Shown here: positions 9,435-18,260 of the stretch, in pieces
How positions within the stretch are numbered: position 1 is the stretch's first letter
Layout: every line of letters begins with the position of its first letter
NCBI RefSeq assembly: GCF_002797935.1
Contig: NZ_PGER01000001.1
Location: forward strand, 1,426,001-1,490,000
Direction of reading: 5' to 3'
DNA from: Flavobacterium sp. 1
GTDB lineage: Bacteria > Bacteroidota > Bacteroidia > Flavobacteriales > Flavobacteriaceae
DNA: 64,000 nucleotides
Translations under genes and position numbers: made by a program
Notes under the pieces: generated by a model
What the model saw: only the letters and a program-made list of their open reading frames with translations
Told to the model about the DNA's origin: nothing
Database searches by the model: none

Positions 9435-10127
9435 TTATATAGTATTAATAACCTCATTTACTAACTCTAAAACAGCATCAAATTGCTCCTTACGATCCAA
9501 ATAAGAGTTGTCTATTTCTATAGCATCAGCTGCCATTACCAATGGTGAATCATCTCTGTGAGTGTCAACATAATCACGTTCAACAACATTTTTCAAAACC
9601 TCTTCATAGGAAACCGAATCTCCTTTTGCCTGCAGTTCGTCAAAACGTCTTTGTGCACGGGTATCGGCTCCTGCGGTCATAAATATTTTAAGTTCAGCAT
9701 TAGGAAAAACAACAGTTCCAATGTCTCTGCCGTCCATGACGATTCCTTTTTCTTTACCCATTTCCTGTTGCTGTTCAACTAATTTGGAACGCACTTCTGA
9801 AATCGCTGCTATCGCGCTGACAAAACTGGAAACTTCCAAAGTTCGAATTTCGGTCTCTACATTGACATCGTTCAAATACATTTCTGCAAAACCCAATTCG
9901 GAATTGAATTTAAAACTTAATTTTATAGTAGGTAAGCTGTTTACCAATTTGTCTTTATCCAAAAATTCGATTCCAATGCAATTATTTTGCATGGCAAATA
10001 AAGTTACTGCACGGTACATAGCGCCAGTATCTACATATACATATCCCAAATGTTTAGCAAGCTGTTTGGCTAATGTGCTTTTTCCCGTGGATGAAAATCC
10101 GTCTATTGCTATGGTTATTTTTTTCAT
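9435..10127 (-). CDS. cmk: Cytidylate kinase
   Basis: The enzyme phosphorylates CMP and dCMP with ATP. The P-loop is GFSSTGKST near residue 10, followed by YVDTGAMYRA for nucleotide-monophosphate binding, GRDIGTVVFP in the middle and the RAQRRFDE lid region. The length of 230 residues is normal. It lies 58 bases downstream of porQ on the same strand; this porQ-cmk pairing is known from other Bacteroidota. Confidence 0.96.
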   Translation of the reverse strand: MKKITIAIDGFSSTGKSTLAKQLAKHLGYVYVDTGAMYRAVTLFAMQNNCIGIEFLDKDKLVNSLPTIKLSFKFNSELGFAEMYLNDVNVETEIRTLEVSSFVSAIAAISEVRSKLVEQQQEMGKEKGIVMDGRDIGTVVFPNAELKIFMTAGADTRAQRRFDELQAKGDSVSYEEVLKNVVERDYVDTHRDDSPLVMAADAIEIDNSYLDRKEQFDAVLELVNEVINTI

Positions 10128-10185
10128 TTTAAATAAGTTGTAATTCTATATTCTTTACTCAATTATTTTTCTTCTTTTTCTAAAA

Positions 10186-11208
10186 TTATTCTCCAAAATT
10201 AATTATCAACCCAAACAAGCTGGTATTTCCAGGCAAAGTATATTTGGAATACGAATAATTAAATTTCAGTTTGTTTAGTTTTAGCCCAAAACCAAATGAC
10301 AATCCAGAGAAATTGCGCTGATCTTGAATCTGCAGTTCAGAAGATCTTCTAAAGTTATATCCCAATCTAATATTAAAGGCTTTCTTTGGGAAAAGTTCTG
10401 CACCAAAAATCATGTGCCGTAACGCATTGTTAAAAAAGGATACTTTTTCTTCTGTTAAAGTGCCATCAATTGAAGTTTCAGAATTTACAGGATTAGAAAA
10501 AGCTAAATTCCATTGCTGCAAATTTTCAATAGTTAAGTGCCAGCGTAACGGGACATGCTCTAGTTCTTGAGAAACTCCTGCGATAATTTCAAAAGGTAGA
10601 TTTTCTCTTGTGCCGTCATATGTTGTAAATTGTGTTCCAATATTCATTAAGGTTAAAGCCCAATTGACATCATTCTTTTCATCAATATACACCATTCCTA
10701 AATCTACTGCGGCTCCAAAAGAATTGTAGCTCTCTAATGTGGACTGAATAAGTTTTGCATTAGCGCCTAAGTGAATATCGGTATAGGGAATATTATAGGC
10801 ATAGCCCAACGAAAGGGCTATTTCGCTGCCAGTAAATGAACTTGTAGGCAAGCCATTTTCATCATAACCATCAAATTTTCCGTAATTGATATAATTGATT
10901 CCTGCCTGAAATGTTTGTAAATGCTGATCGTAAGTATAAGCATAAGAAGCAGTTCCGTATGTTACTTCTTGGTAGTAATTTCCGTAATTTAATGACAAAC
11001 GATTATCCATTTCATCATTGATTGATGCAGGATTGAAAAGTGCCTGATTGACATCTTCATCATAAATAGTAATCGTTTTTCCTCCTAATGCAGCCTGTCT
11101 TGGCGAAGTAATCAAATTTAAAAACTCATAAGTGTGCTTCCCTCCTATTTGTCCGTAAGATACAGAACAAATTAAAAGAGAATAGTAAAATATAAGTTTT
11201 TGGGACAT
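10186..11208 (-). CDS. porQ: Type IX secretion system protein PorQ
   Basis: PorQ is an outer-membrane beta-barrel protein of the T9SS that works with PorU, PorV and PorZ in the cell-surface attachment and sorting complex. This 340-residue copy has a signal peptide (to SVSYG-Q) and starts with the typical IGGKHTYEFLNL and ALGG motifs. Alternating aromatic/polar strands run to the C-terminus, which ends in a strand with a near-terminal aromatic residue. It is adjacent to cmk. It completes the picture given by the GH8 sorting tail and the SprF pair that this organism runs a T9SS. Confidence 0.88.
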   Translation of the reverse strand: MSQKLIFYYSLLICSVSYGQIGGKHTYEFLNLITSPRQAALGGKTITIYDEDVNQALFNPASINDEMDNRLSLNYGNYYQEVTYGTASYAYTYDQHLQTFQAGINYINYGKFDGYDENGLPTSSFTGSEIALSLGYAYNIPYTDIHLGANAKLIQSTLESYNSFGAAVDLGMVYIDEKNDVNWALTLMNIGTQFTTYDGTRENLPFEIIAGVSQELEHVPLRWHLTIENLQQWNLAFSNPVNSETSIDGTLTEEKVSFFNNALRHMIFGAELFPKKAFNIRLGYNFRRSSELQIQDQRNFSGLSFGFGLKLNKLKFNYSYSKYTLPGNTSLFGLIINFGE

Positions 11209-11326
11209 ATAATAATCAAAAGCAGGTTTGAAATTCCAAGCTTCAAACTTACAAAAATAACAGCTAATAAATGGATATAAAACAAAATCTGAAACATAAA
11301 TTAATGAGGCTAAATTCTAAAAAAAT

Positions 11327-11379
11327 AAATTCCAAATTTCAATGACTCCGATTTAATTCGGTATTGAAATTTGGAATTT
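11327..11379 (-). terminator. Terminator after lon (17-bp stem)
   Basis: A perfect 17-bp inverted repeat (left arm 11327-11343, right arm 11363-11379) with a 19-base loop lies 22 bases past the lon stop. On the minus strand the stem is followed by a seven-T run. The stem is longer than most terminators in the window. Confidence 0.8.
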
Positions 11380-11400
11380 GAAGAATCGAATGATTTAGGC

Positions 11401-13854
11401 TTATTTCAAATCTTTTGCGTTTTTAACTTTGTCTTTTGTTATGGCCAATTCTAAAACTTCGCTCATTTCTTTTACATAATGAAACGTAAGTCCTTCTAAA
11501 TATTCGGCTTTGATTTCATCAATATCGCTTTTGTTTTCATGACATAAGATGATTTCTTTGATATTTGCTCTTTTTGCAGCTAATATTTTTTCTTTTATAC
11601 CGCCAACAGGCAATACTTTTCCTCTCAAAGTAATTTCTCCTGTCATGGCTAAATTTTTCTTTACTCTTTTTTGTGAAAGCAAAGAAACTAACGATGTCAG
11701 CATAGCAATACCTGCACTTGGTCCATCTTTTGGAGTTGCTCCTTCTGGTACGTGAAGATGAATATTGTATTTAGTTAATATTTCAGGGTTTAATCCCAAT
11801 AATTCGGCATTGGCTTTAATATATTCTAAAGCAATAGTTGCCGATTCTTTCATTACCGTTCCTAAATTTCCGGTAATAGTCATTGAGCCTTTACCTGGAG
11901 AAAGCAGTGATTCAATGAAAAGAATATCTCCACCAACACTAGTCCAAGCAAGTCCGGTTACAACACCAGCTACTTCATTGTTTTCGTATTTATCTCTTTC
12001 TAGTCTTGGAACACCTAAAACCTTAATAATATCTTCGTCAGTAACTTTTTTATTGTAATCCTCCTCCATCGCTACCGATTTGGCAGCATTACGAACGATT
12101 TGAGCAATTTTGTTTTCCAATCCGCGCACTCCAGATTCGCGAGTGTAGCCTTCCACAATTTTTTCTAATTGTTTTTTGCCAATAGTCAAATCTTTAGCTT
12201 TCAGTCCATGGGCAGTCAATTGTTTAGAGAACAAATGTTTTCTTGCAATTTCAACTTTTTCTTCAATAGTGTACCCAGACATTTTTATAACTTCCATACG
12301 GTCAATCAATGCAGGTTGAATCGCTGCCATATTATTAGAAGTTGCTATGAACATTACTTTGGATAAATCATAACCCATTTCGAGGAAATTATCATAAAAA
12401 GCGCTGTTTTGCTCTGGATCTAAAACTTCCAATAAGGCAGAAGAAGGATCTCCGCTATTACTGGAAGATAATTTATCAATTTCATCCAAAACAAATACAG
12501 GATTTGATGTTCCAGCTTTCTTTAAACTCTGAATGATGCGTCCCGGCATGGCGCCAATATATGTTTTTCTGTGTCCGCGAATTTCCGCTTCATCTCGCAA
12601 ACCGCCTAATGAAATGCGCACATATTCTCTTCCCAATGCTTCTGCTACAGATCTTCCGATGGATGTTTTCCCAACACCTGGAGGTCCTGTTAAACAAATA
12701 ATTGGTGACTTCATGTCATTTCTTAATTTAAGTACGGCTAAGTGTTCAATCATTCTTTTTTTGACGTCCTCTAAACCAAAATGATCTTTGTCTAATATTT
12801 TTTGAGCATGTTTTAAGTCAAAATTATCTTTAGAATAATCACCCCAAGGCAAATCTAAAAATAGCTCTAAATAATTTCTTTGAATTCCAAAATCAGGAGC
12901 TTGCGGATTCATTCTACGCATTTTAGACAATTCTTTTTCGAAATGTGTCTGCGTTTTTTCATCCCATTTTTTGGATTTGGCTTTCAGGCTCATTTCGTCC
13001 ATTTCTTCCTCCTGTGAAACACCTCCCAATTCTTCCTGAATGGTTTTCATCTGCTGATGCAGGAAATATTCTCTTTGCTGCTGGTCTAAATCAAAACGGA
13101 CTTTTGACTGAATGTCGTTTTTCAATTCTAATTTTTGCAGCTCTACATTCATATAGCGAAGTGTTTCCAGAGCACGTTCCTTTAATCCGTTAACAGATAA
13201 CAGTTCCTGTTTCTCTTTGACAGATAAATTCATGTTGGAAGAAACAAAATTGATCAGGAATGAAGGGCTTCCAATATTTTTGATAGCAAAAGTTGCTTCT
13301 GAAGGAATATTTGGGCTTTCGCTGATAATTTTAACAGCCAATTCTTTTACTGAATCAATAATGGCACTGAATTCAGAATCTTTCTTTGTTGGTCTTTTTT
13401 CAGGAACTTCTTTTATTTTTGCTTTCAAATATGGCTGTTCCGATACGACTTCGCTAATTTCAAAACGCTTTTTCCCTTGAAGAATAACCGTTACATTTCC
13501 GTCGGGCATTTTTAAAACACGAAGAATACGCGCTACAGTACCAATTTTATTGATATCATCAAACGTAGGATCTTCATCATCTTCATTGATTTGAGCCACT
13601 ACCCCGATTACTTTTCCAGCGGCATTGGCATCATTAATCAATTTTATCGATTTATCTCTCCCTGCCGAAATTGGAATTACAACTCCTGGAAATAAAACAG
13701 TATTGCGTAAAGGTAAAATTGGCAATGAATCCGGCAGTTCTTCATTATTCATTTCTTCCTCATCTTCAGGAGTCAATAATGGAATCAATTCGGCTTCTGA
13801 ATCAAATTCTTGAAGTGACAGATTGTCAATAGTAAGTATTTTATGATTTGACAT
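11401..13854 (-). CDS. lon: ATP-dependent protease Lon (endopeptidase La)
   Basis: Lon is a cytoplasmic AAA+ protease that degrades misfolded and regulatory proteins. The 817-residue sequence has the N-terminal substrate-binding LON domain (about 45-245) and a helical linker. The AAA+ module has a Walker A motif GPPGVGKTS and Walker B FVLDEIDK. The C-terminal serine protease domain has the catalytic dyad Ser713 (KDGPSAGIA) and Lys756 (GGIKEK), at the 43-residue spacing seen in E. coli Lon. A -7-like box (TATATTTG) lies at 13907-13900 upstream. It is a single-gene unit with its own terminator. Confidence 0.97.
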   Translation of the reverse strand: MSNHKILTIDNLSLQEFDSEAELIPLLTPEDEEEMNNEELPDSLPILPLRNTVLFPGVVIPISAGRDKSIKLINDANAAGKVIGVVAQINEDDEDPTFDDINKIGTVARILRVLKMPDGNVTVILQGKKRFEISEVVSEQPYLKAKIKEVPEKRPTKKDSEFSAIIDSVKELAVKIISESPNIPSEATFAIKNIGSPSFLINFVSSNMNLSVKEKQELLSVNGLKERALETLRYMNVELQKLELKNDIQSKVRFDLDQQQREYFLHQQMKTIQEELGGVSQEEEMDEMSLKAKSKKWDEKTQTHFEKELSKMRRMNPQAPDFGIQRNYLELFLDLPWGDYSKDNFDLKHAQKILDKDHFGLEDVKKRMIEHLAVLKLRNDMKSPIICLTGPPGVGKTSIGRSVAEALGREYVRISLGGLRDEAEIRGHRKTYIGAMPGRIIQSLKKAGTSNPVFVLDEIDKLSSSNSGDPSSALLEVLDPEQNSAFYDNFLEMGYDLSKVMFIATSNNMAAIQPALIDRMEVIKMSGYTIEEKVEIARKHLFSKQLTAHGLKAKDLTIGKKQLEKIVEGYTRESGVRGLENKIAQIVRNAAKSVAMEEDYNKKVTDEDIIKVLGVPRLERDKYENNEVAGVVTGLAWTSVGGDILFIESLLSPGKGSMTITGNLGTVMKESATIALEYIKANAELLGLNPEILTKYNIHLHVPEGATPKDGPSAGIAMLTSLVSLLSQKRVKKNLAMTGEITLRGKVLPVGGIKEKILAAKRANIKEIILCHENKSDIDEIKAEYLEGLTFHYVKEMSEVLELAITKDKVKNAKDLK

Positions 13855-14046
13855 AGTAGTATTTAAGTCTTTTTGTCATTAATTTTTTAGATAGGAACGC
13901 AAATATAAGGTATCATAACAATATTTTAAGCTAATATCGATACATAAATACATTAAAATATTCGAGCCTTAATAAGGCAATCATTGTGCCAAAATGAAAC
14001 TGGATCCTATTTTATTTAAATAATTTCCATTTAAAACAAAACAAAA

Positions 14047-14068
14047 AAATCCGCACTATGGCGGATTT
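14047..14068 (-). terminator. Terminator after the two-domain lipoprotein gene
   Basis: An 8-bp stem (AAATCCGC with GCGGATTT) with a 6-base loop is followed on the minus strand by a T-run. It lies 21 bases past the stop at 14090. Confidence 0.85.
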
Positions 14069-14089
14069 TAAAATTAAAATTTAATCCAA

Positions 14090-15037
14090 TTAATAGGATA
14101 TACTGAAAGCTCCTTCAGTTGCATTATGCGTATCTTTAACCAAAAGAGAAGTGTATTTTGAAGTAAAGGTACCTTTAATTATTTTCTTTGATGTATCATG
14201 ACTAGTTATAGTTACAGATCCTGCACCTGTGAAAGTACCATTTGCTGTCATATCTTTATTGTATAGAAATGAATAATCCAAGCCATAAGCTTCAACGGCA
14301 TAAGTTCCAGCTTTAACGGTGCTTGGCAAAAATAACCCAATAGTTTCTACACTTCCTTTTCTTGCAGAAATTGCTATTTTATTATTTTGTAAAATCGCAA
14401 ATATATTAGTCGGAACAAAAGCCACTCCATCTAGTTTAGCCGAAAATGTATTTGAACTTGGTGTTGGTGTAGGATTTGGAGTAGGATTTGGGTTTACATC
14501 AGATGTAAAAGAGATGTTTGTAAATACTCCTTTGGTGAATATTTTCGCTTCTCCTTTGCCTTTATTAGCCATAAAATCAACTCCGGTAAATTGAAAAGTT
14601 CCTGATATTTTTTTTGTAGTATTATCTATTGATGAAATTGTCAAACTTCCTGTGTCGGTATAATCCAAACTAGCGTCAACTTCCTCTTTAGGTGCACATA
14701 TAAAAGAATTTGATCCTCCTGCCGGAGTGTAAACCAAACCTAAAGTATCATCAAAATTATTAAAACTTTTCCAAGTATAAGTTCCAACTTTGTTTGTAGG
14801 CAAAGTAATTTGAATAAAATCTCCATTTGGGGCTCTGAGTCCCGTTATTGAAATATAATTATCATTTACTATTGCTTGAACAGTAGTTGAAATAAAAGTT
14901 TTTCCATCAAAATCAACTTTTAAAGTGCCATCTTTTTCAACATCGGCAACATCATCAATTTTTTCATCTTTACTACAGGAATTTAGGACAAAAACCGAAG
15001 CAAGAATTGCCAGAAACAAAATACTAATTTTTTTCAT
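14090..15037 (-). CDS. Lipoprotein with two related DUF6252-like domains
   Basis: A lipoprotein signal with Cys21 (FVLNSC) is followed by an acidic spacer. Two homologous domains then occur (about 38-175 and 205-315), each starting with a KxDGxxF strand, containing a GTYxxxxxxxD strand and ending with a KKIxGTFxF/S strand. They are joined by a Pro-Asn-Thr linker (PNPTPNPTPTPSS). I recognise the pattern as similar to DUF6252 lipoproteins of Flavobacteriia, whose function is unknown. Expected location is the outer membrane or cell surface. The upstream promoter is plausible: TTTA (15094-15091), 19 bases, then TAAATTTG (15071-15064) on the minus strand. Confidence 0.7.
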   Translation of the reverse strand: MKKISILFLAILASVFVLNSCSKDEKIDDVADVEKDGTLKVDFDGKTFISTTVQAIVNDNYISITGLRAPNGDFIQITLPTNKVGTYTWKSFNNFDDTLGLVYTPAGGSNSFICAPKEEVDASLDYTDTGSLTISSIDNTTKKISGTFQFTGVDFMANKGKGEAKIFTKGVFTNISFTSDVNPNPTPNPTPTPSSNTFSAKLDGVAFVPTNIFAILQNNKIAISARKGSVETIGLFLPSTVKAGTYAVEAYGLDYSFLYNKDMTANGTFTGAGSVTITSHDTSKKIIKGTFTSKYTSLLVKDTHNATEGAFSISY

Positions 15038-15063
15038 GTAACTTATTTTTTGTAATTAAGCGG

Positions 15064-15094
15064 CAAATTTATTACAATTATTCTGTTGAATAAA
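15064..15094 (-). promoter_or_regulatory. Promoter of the lipoprotein gene (TTTA-N19-TAAATTTG)
   Basis: The -7 box is a perfect TAnnTTTG and the -33 box has one mismatch, with 19-base spacing. The predicted start is about 20-25 bases upstream of the ATG. Confidence 0.5.
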
Positions 15095-15251
15095 ATTTGA
15101 TTTTACTTATAATTTTCCTATTAAAAAACATAAAGTTTGCAATAATTTTCTATAGCATTAAAGTTTAGTTATTTATAAAAACAAACTATTTTTATAAAAC
15201 TGTAACAAATCAAAAACTTTCATGTCTTTACTATAAATCATTACTATTTAA

Positions 15252-15806
15252 TTGGATCAGAAGAGTCAAAATATCGAAGAATTAATTTCGCTTTGCAAAG
15301 AAAATAATCAGAAAGCACAATTTGAAATTTATAATCGCTATTGCAAGGCGATGTATAATGTGGCCTATAGAATTGTGAAAGATGAGCATTTTGCCGAAGA
15401 CGTCATGCAGGAGGGCTTTTTGAAAGCATTTACTAAGATAAATGATTTTAAACAAGAAGTTGCTTTTGGCGCTTGGCTAAAACGGATTGTAGTAAATTAC
15501 AGTATTGATTTTTACAAAAAGAATAATCAATTTAAAACAGAAGATTTTGAAAAAACACTTTACAAACTAGAAGAAAACGATATTGATAGGGAAGAAAAAT
15601 TAGATTTTAATGATTTAAAAGTAAAACAGATTTTAGAAACAATTCAGTCCTTGAAATACAATTACAGCATGGTCTTGACTCTATTTTATATAGAAGGCTA
15701 TGATCAGGAAGAAATAAGCGAAATTCTTAAAATTAGTTACGCTAACTGCAGAACAACTTTGAGCAGAGCTAAAGAAAGTTTAAGAAAAAAATTAAATGAG
15801 ATATGA
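15252..15806 (+). CDS. ECF-type RNA polymerase sigma factor
   Basis: This 184-residue sigma-70 family protein has region 2 at about 24-90 (YRIVKDEHFAEDVMQEGFLKAF, the DxAEDVxQE core) and region 4 at about 125-180 with a helix-turn-helix (YDQEEISEILKISYANCRTTLSRAKESL). It should direct polymerase to a specific stress or envelope regulon. The start must be the TTG at 15252, because an in-frame TAA immediately precedes it and the next Met is 33 residues in, inside region 2. The stop overlaps the start of the next gene by four bases (ATGA), indicating translational coupling to the anti-sigma candidate. Confidence 0.9.
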   Translation: MDQKSQNIEELISLCKENNQKAQFEIYNRYCKAMYNVAYRIVKDEHFAEDVMQEGFLKAFTKINDFKQEVAFGAWLKRIVVNYSIDFYKKNNQFKTEDFEKTLYKLEENDIDREEKLDFNDLKVKQILETIQSLKYNYSMVLTLFYIEGYDQEEISEILKISYANCRTTLSRAKESLRKKLNEI

Positions 15807-16339
15807 AAAATGAAAATGAGAAATTAGATCAATTATTTGAAAATCTAGAGAATCAGTGGGATATCCAAGAATTAGACAATGAACACTTAGACAGGTTTTC
15901 AAAGAAAATGGTTCTTAAAAAGAAAAAAATAAATTACAGTTTTATCTATGCTATTGCTGCTTCAGTAGTTGTTATGCTCGGCGTGTCATTGTTTTATACC
16001 AATAATGAAAAACCAAAAGAATTAAAATTTGCTTCTAAAGAAACAAAACAGACAGATTCTATTTTTACTGTATTGATTAAAAATGAATTGGAAAAAATCC
16101 ATGAAAAAAAATCACCTGAAAATGAAAAAATCATCAATGATGCCTTAAAACAGATGAAATCGCTTGATAGCGATTATGCAAAAATTATGCATGAATTGGA
16201 AGTTAACGGTGAAAGCAAACCTATTATTTATGCAATGATCAGCAATCTGCAAACCCGAATTTCATTTTTGCAAAGTGTTTTGCAGCGTATTGAAGAATCT
16301 GAAAAACTTAAAAACTTAAACGATGAAAAAACAATTTAA
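15803..16339 (+). CDS. Probable membrane-bound anti-sigma factor
   Basis: This 178-residue protein has a charged N-terminal cytoplasmic part (about 1-45), one transmembrane segment (about 46-66, FIYAIAASVVVMLGVSLFY) and a charged, helical periplasmic part. It starts inside the stop of the sigma gene. No zinc-binding HxxxCxxC motif is present, so it is not a classical ZAS anti-sigma. The role is inferred from topology and from the sigma-factor neighbour, not from a recognised domain. Confidence 0.6.
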   Translation: MKNENEKLDQLFENLENQWDIQELDNEHLDRFSKKMVLKKKKINYSFIYAIAASVVVMLGVSLFYTNNEKPKELKFASKETKQTDSIFTVLIKNELEKIHEKKSPENEKIINDALKQMKSLDSDYAKIMHELEVNGESKPIIYAMISNLQTRISFLQSVLQRIEESEKLKNLNDEKTI

Positions 16340-17393
16340 AATATTCTTAATTCTTTTTTTAATTCCTTTTTTGGGATTTTCAAATGATGATTTTAGCTAT
16401 TCAAAACAAAAAAGCATTAGTAAAGCATATTTAGTGAATAGTGATGCAGGTATTAATATTGACAACTCTTATGGTAATATTTTTGTAACTACCTGGAATG
16501 AAGACAAGATCGAAATCGAGGTGCTTATTAAGGTTAGCGGCGACAGCGAAAAATGGGTTAATCAAAAACTGGATGCTATTGATGTCAATTTTATAGCGTT
16601 GAAAAGTATGGTCACTGCTAAGACGGTATTTAAAAATAGCATTTCAAGAAACAATGGAAGAAATAACAGCTTTGAAATCAACTATACTATAAAAATCCCC
16701 AAAAACGGAAGTGTAACACTCAATAACAAGTACGGAAACATTAGTGCAACTGATTTGTTTTCTGCTACTGATATTAATTGCAAATACGGTAAAATTAATT
16801 TAGCAAATCTGAATGGGAACAGTAATAAAATTCAAACTGGTTATTGTTTAAAATCAACAATTGATTTTTTAAAAAATGGCACTATAACTTCAAAATATTC
16901 AGGATTGAAAATTGAACGCGCTGCTAAAATTGATTTGATTTCTGATTATTCTGAAATAGAAATTGGAGAAGGTGGTGATGTAAAATACAATAGCAAATAC
17001 GGAAGTGTCAAAATTGATAAAGTAAATTCACTGGAGGCAAATGGCAATTATTTAACGATTGACATTGGTTCTGTTTTCAATCAATTAAAATTAAATACTA
17101 AATACAGTAACGTTTCTATTCAAGCTATTCAGCCTAAAGCTAACAACATTGCTATTGCAGCTGGCTATTCAGGAGTCGACATAGGTTTTCATTCCAATTA
17201 TGTTTTTGATTTTAATGTGACTGTAAAGTATGCTGATTTCAAATATGACAATGAGTTGAATGTTAATTCCAAAGAAGAAACCAACTATACAAAAACTGTC
17301 AGTGGGTTTTACAAGAAAAAAGGTGAAAATAAAATTACTATTACTTCCGACTATGGAAATGTAAAATTATACAAAAACGATGTTCAAAAATAG
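16323..17393 (+). CDS. Exported beta-repeat protein, DUF4097-like
   Basis: This 356-residue protein has a signal peptide (residues 1-20, ending GFSN). The body is made of repeated short beta strands with recurrent NKYGNI, CKYGKI, SKYSGL, SDYSEI, SKYGSV and TKYSNV motifs about every 20 residues. That periodicity suggests a beta-solenoid, as in DUF4097/adhesin-like families. The first codons overlap the anti-sigma gene by 17 bases. It is probably part of the regulon structure sensed or controlled by the sigma/anti-sigma pair. No enzymatic motif is visible. Confidence 0.65.
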   Translation: MKKQFKIFLILFLIPFLGFSNDDFSYSKQKSISKAYLVNSDAGINIDNSYGNIFVTTWNEDKIEIEVLIKVSGDSEKWVNQKLDAIDVNFIALKSMVTAKTVFKNSISRNNGRNNSFEINYTIKIPKNGSVTLNNKYGNISATDLFSATDINCKYGKINLANLNGNSNKIQTGYCLKSTIDFLKNGTITSKYSGLKIERAAKIDLISDYSEIEIGEGGDVKYNSKYGSVKIDKVNSLEANGNYLTIDIGSVFNQLKLNTKYSNVSIQAIQPKANNIAIAAGYSGVDIGFHSNYVFDFNVTVKYADFKYDNELNVNSKEETNYTKTVSGFYKKKGENKITITSDYGNVKLYKNDVQK

Positions 17394-17435
17394 TTTCAAT
17401 CACAAAATCAATTAATAATTTTAAATCAATTAAAA

Positions 17436-18155
17436 ATGAAAAAATCACTTCAATTAATCATTTTAGGAGCTTTGTTTGTTACTGTAATGGGGCATGCTCA
17501 ATCGAACAGAATTAAAGGGAATGGAAAAATAGTTACTGAAAAAAGAACTACTGTTGGCTATGATGAGATCAATGTGTCTGGCTTTTTTGATGTAGTCTTG
17601 GTTTCTGGAAAAGAAGGCGGAATAACTATTAAAGGAGAAGAAAATTTATTGCCTTACATCAAGGTCGAAGTAAAAGATAATATTTTAAAAATTTATACTG
17701 AGAAAAATATAAATATCAGTACCAAAGAAAGTATTGTTCTGACAGTGCCTTTTGAGCAAATTAGTGCTGTTTCTCTCTCTGGTTCAGGGGATGTGAAGTC
17801 TAAAAATACTATTGTTGCCAAAAATTTAAAAGCTAAATTATCTGGTTCAGGAGATTTGACTTTGGATGTTAAAGCTACAGATTTTGAAGCTCACCTTAGC
17901 GGTTCTGGGGATGTTGTTATTAGTGGCAATACAGATAATTTTACTTCCAAAACATCAGGTTCTGGTGATGTAGATGCGGTTAATCTTACTGCAAAAAAAG
18001 CTGATGTCAGTATTTCAGGCTCAGGAGATATGAAAGTAAACTGCATCGAGAGTTTGTATGCCAGGGTTTCAGGTTCCGGAGATATTCAATATAAAGGCAA
18101 TCCTCAATCAAAAGATACCAAAGTCAGCGGTTCTGGTGAAATTTCAAAAATATAA
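17436..18155 (+). CDS. Head GIN domain (DUF2807) exported protein
   Basis: This 239-residue protein has a signal peptide (to MGHAQ) and an auto-transporter-head-like GIN/DUF2807 domain: FDVVLVSG near residue 50 and ILKIYTE strands. Seven SGSGD/SGSGE turns follow at 19-22-residue spacing, characteristic of this beta-solenoid family. Members are found throughout Bacteroidota and are thought to be periplasmic or surface-exposed; their function is not established. It is the last gene of the sigma-factor operon, 42 bases after the previous one. An IS element begins 11 bases after its stop. Confidence 0.85.
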   Translation: MKKSLQLIILGALFVTVMGHAQSNRIKGNGKIVTEKRTTVGYDEINVSGFFDVVLVSGKEGGITIKGEENLLPYIKVEVKDNILKIYTEKNINISTKESIVLTVPFEQISAVSLSGSGDVKSKNTIVAKNLKAKLSGSGDLTLDVKATDFEAHLSGSGDVVISGNTDNFTSKTSGSGDVDAVNLTAKKADVSISGSGDMKVNCIESLYARVSGSGDIQYKGNPQSKDTKVSGSGEISKI

Positions 18156-18158
18156 TTG

Positions 18159-18166
18159 ATTTATAT
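18159..18166. repeat. Left target-site duplication of the IS element (ATTTATAT)
   Basis: The 8-bp sequence ATTTATAT directly abuts the left inverted repeat and recurs exactly at 19512-19519 on the right. An 8-bp duplication is typical for IS256-family insertion. Confidence 0.9.
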
Positions 18167-18187
18167 GGTAGTATCCCATAAAGTGTG

Positions 18188-18239
18188 TAAGTAAAAAAAG
18201 TATGAGGGTTTGTGCAAACGCTCATACTTTTTTTACTTA
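18188..18239. repeat. 19-bp perfect hairpin inside the left end of the IS
   Basis: The arms are 18188-18206 and 18221-18239. An inner 5-bp stem (GTTTG/CAAAC) lies in the loop and an A7/T7 tract lies within the arms. It stands between the left IS terminus and the transposase ATG. It may be a terminator that blocks read-through from neighbouring genes or masks the transposase start region in read-through transcripts, as known for other IS elements. Confidence 0.75.
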
Positions 18240-18260
18240 ATTTTAATATTTACACATTTT

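Noticed and set aside
9359..9457. N-terminal extension of the nucleoside permease
   Set aside because: The 33 extra residues are polar, do not fit the family start, and would overlap the end of cmk; the ATG at 9358 fits.
9721..10143. Open frame of 140 codons on the plus strand opposite cmk
   Set aside because: It is antisense to a clear cmk gene and its translation is compositionally biased with no recognisable motif.
17760..18140. Regular repeats in the head-GIN gene considered as a non-coding tandem array
   Set aside because: The repeats encode SGSGD turns at protein level with synonymous variation, so they reflect the beta-solenoid fold.
18210..18260. Upstream extension of the transposase gene
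   Set aside because: It would begin inside the IS hairpin; family N-termini match the ATG at 18261.
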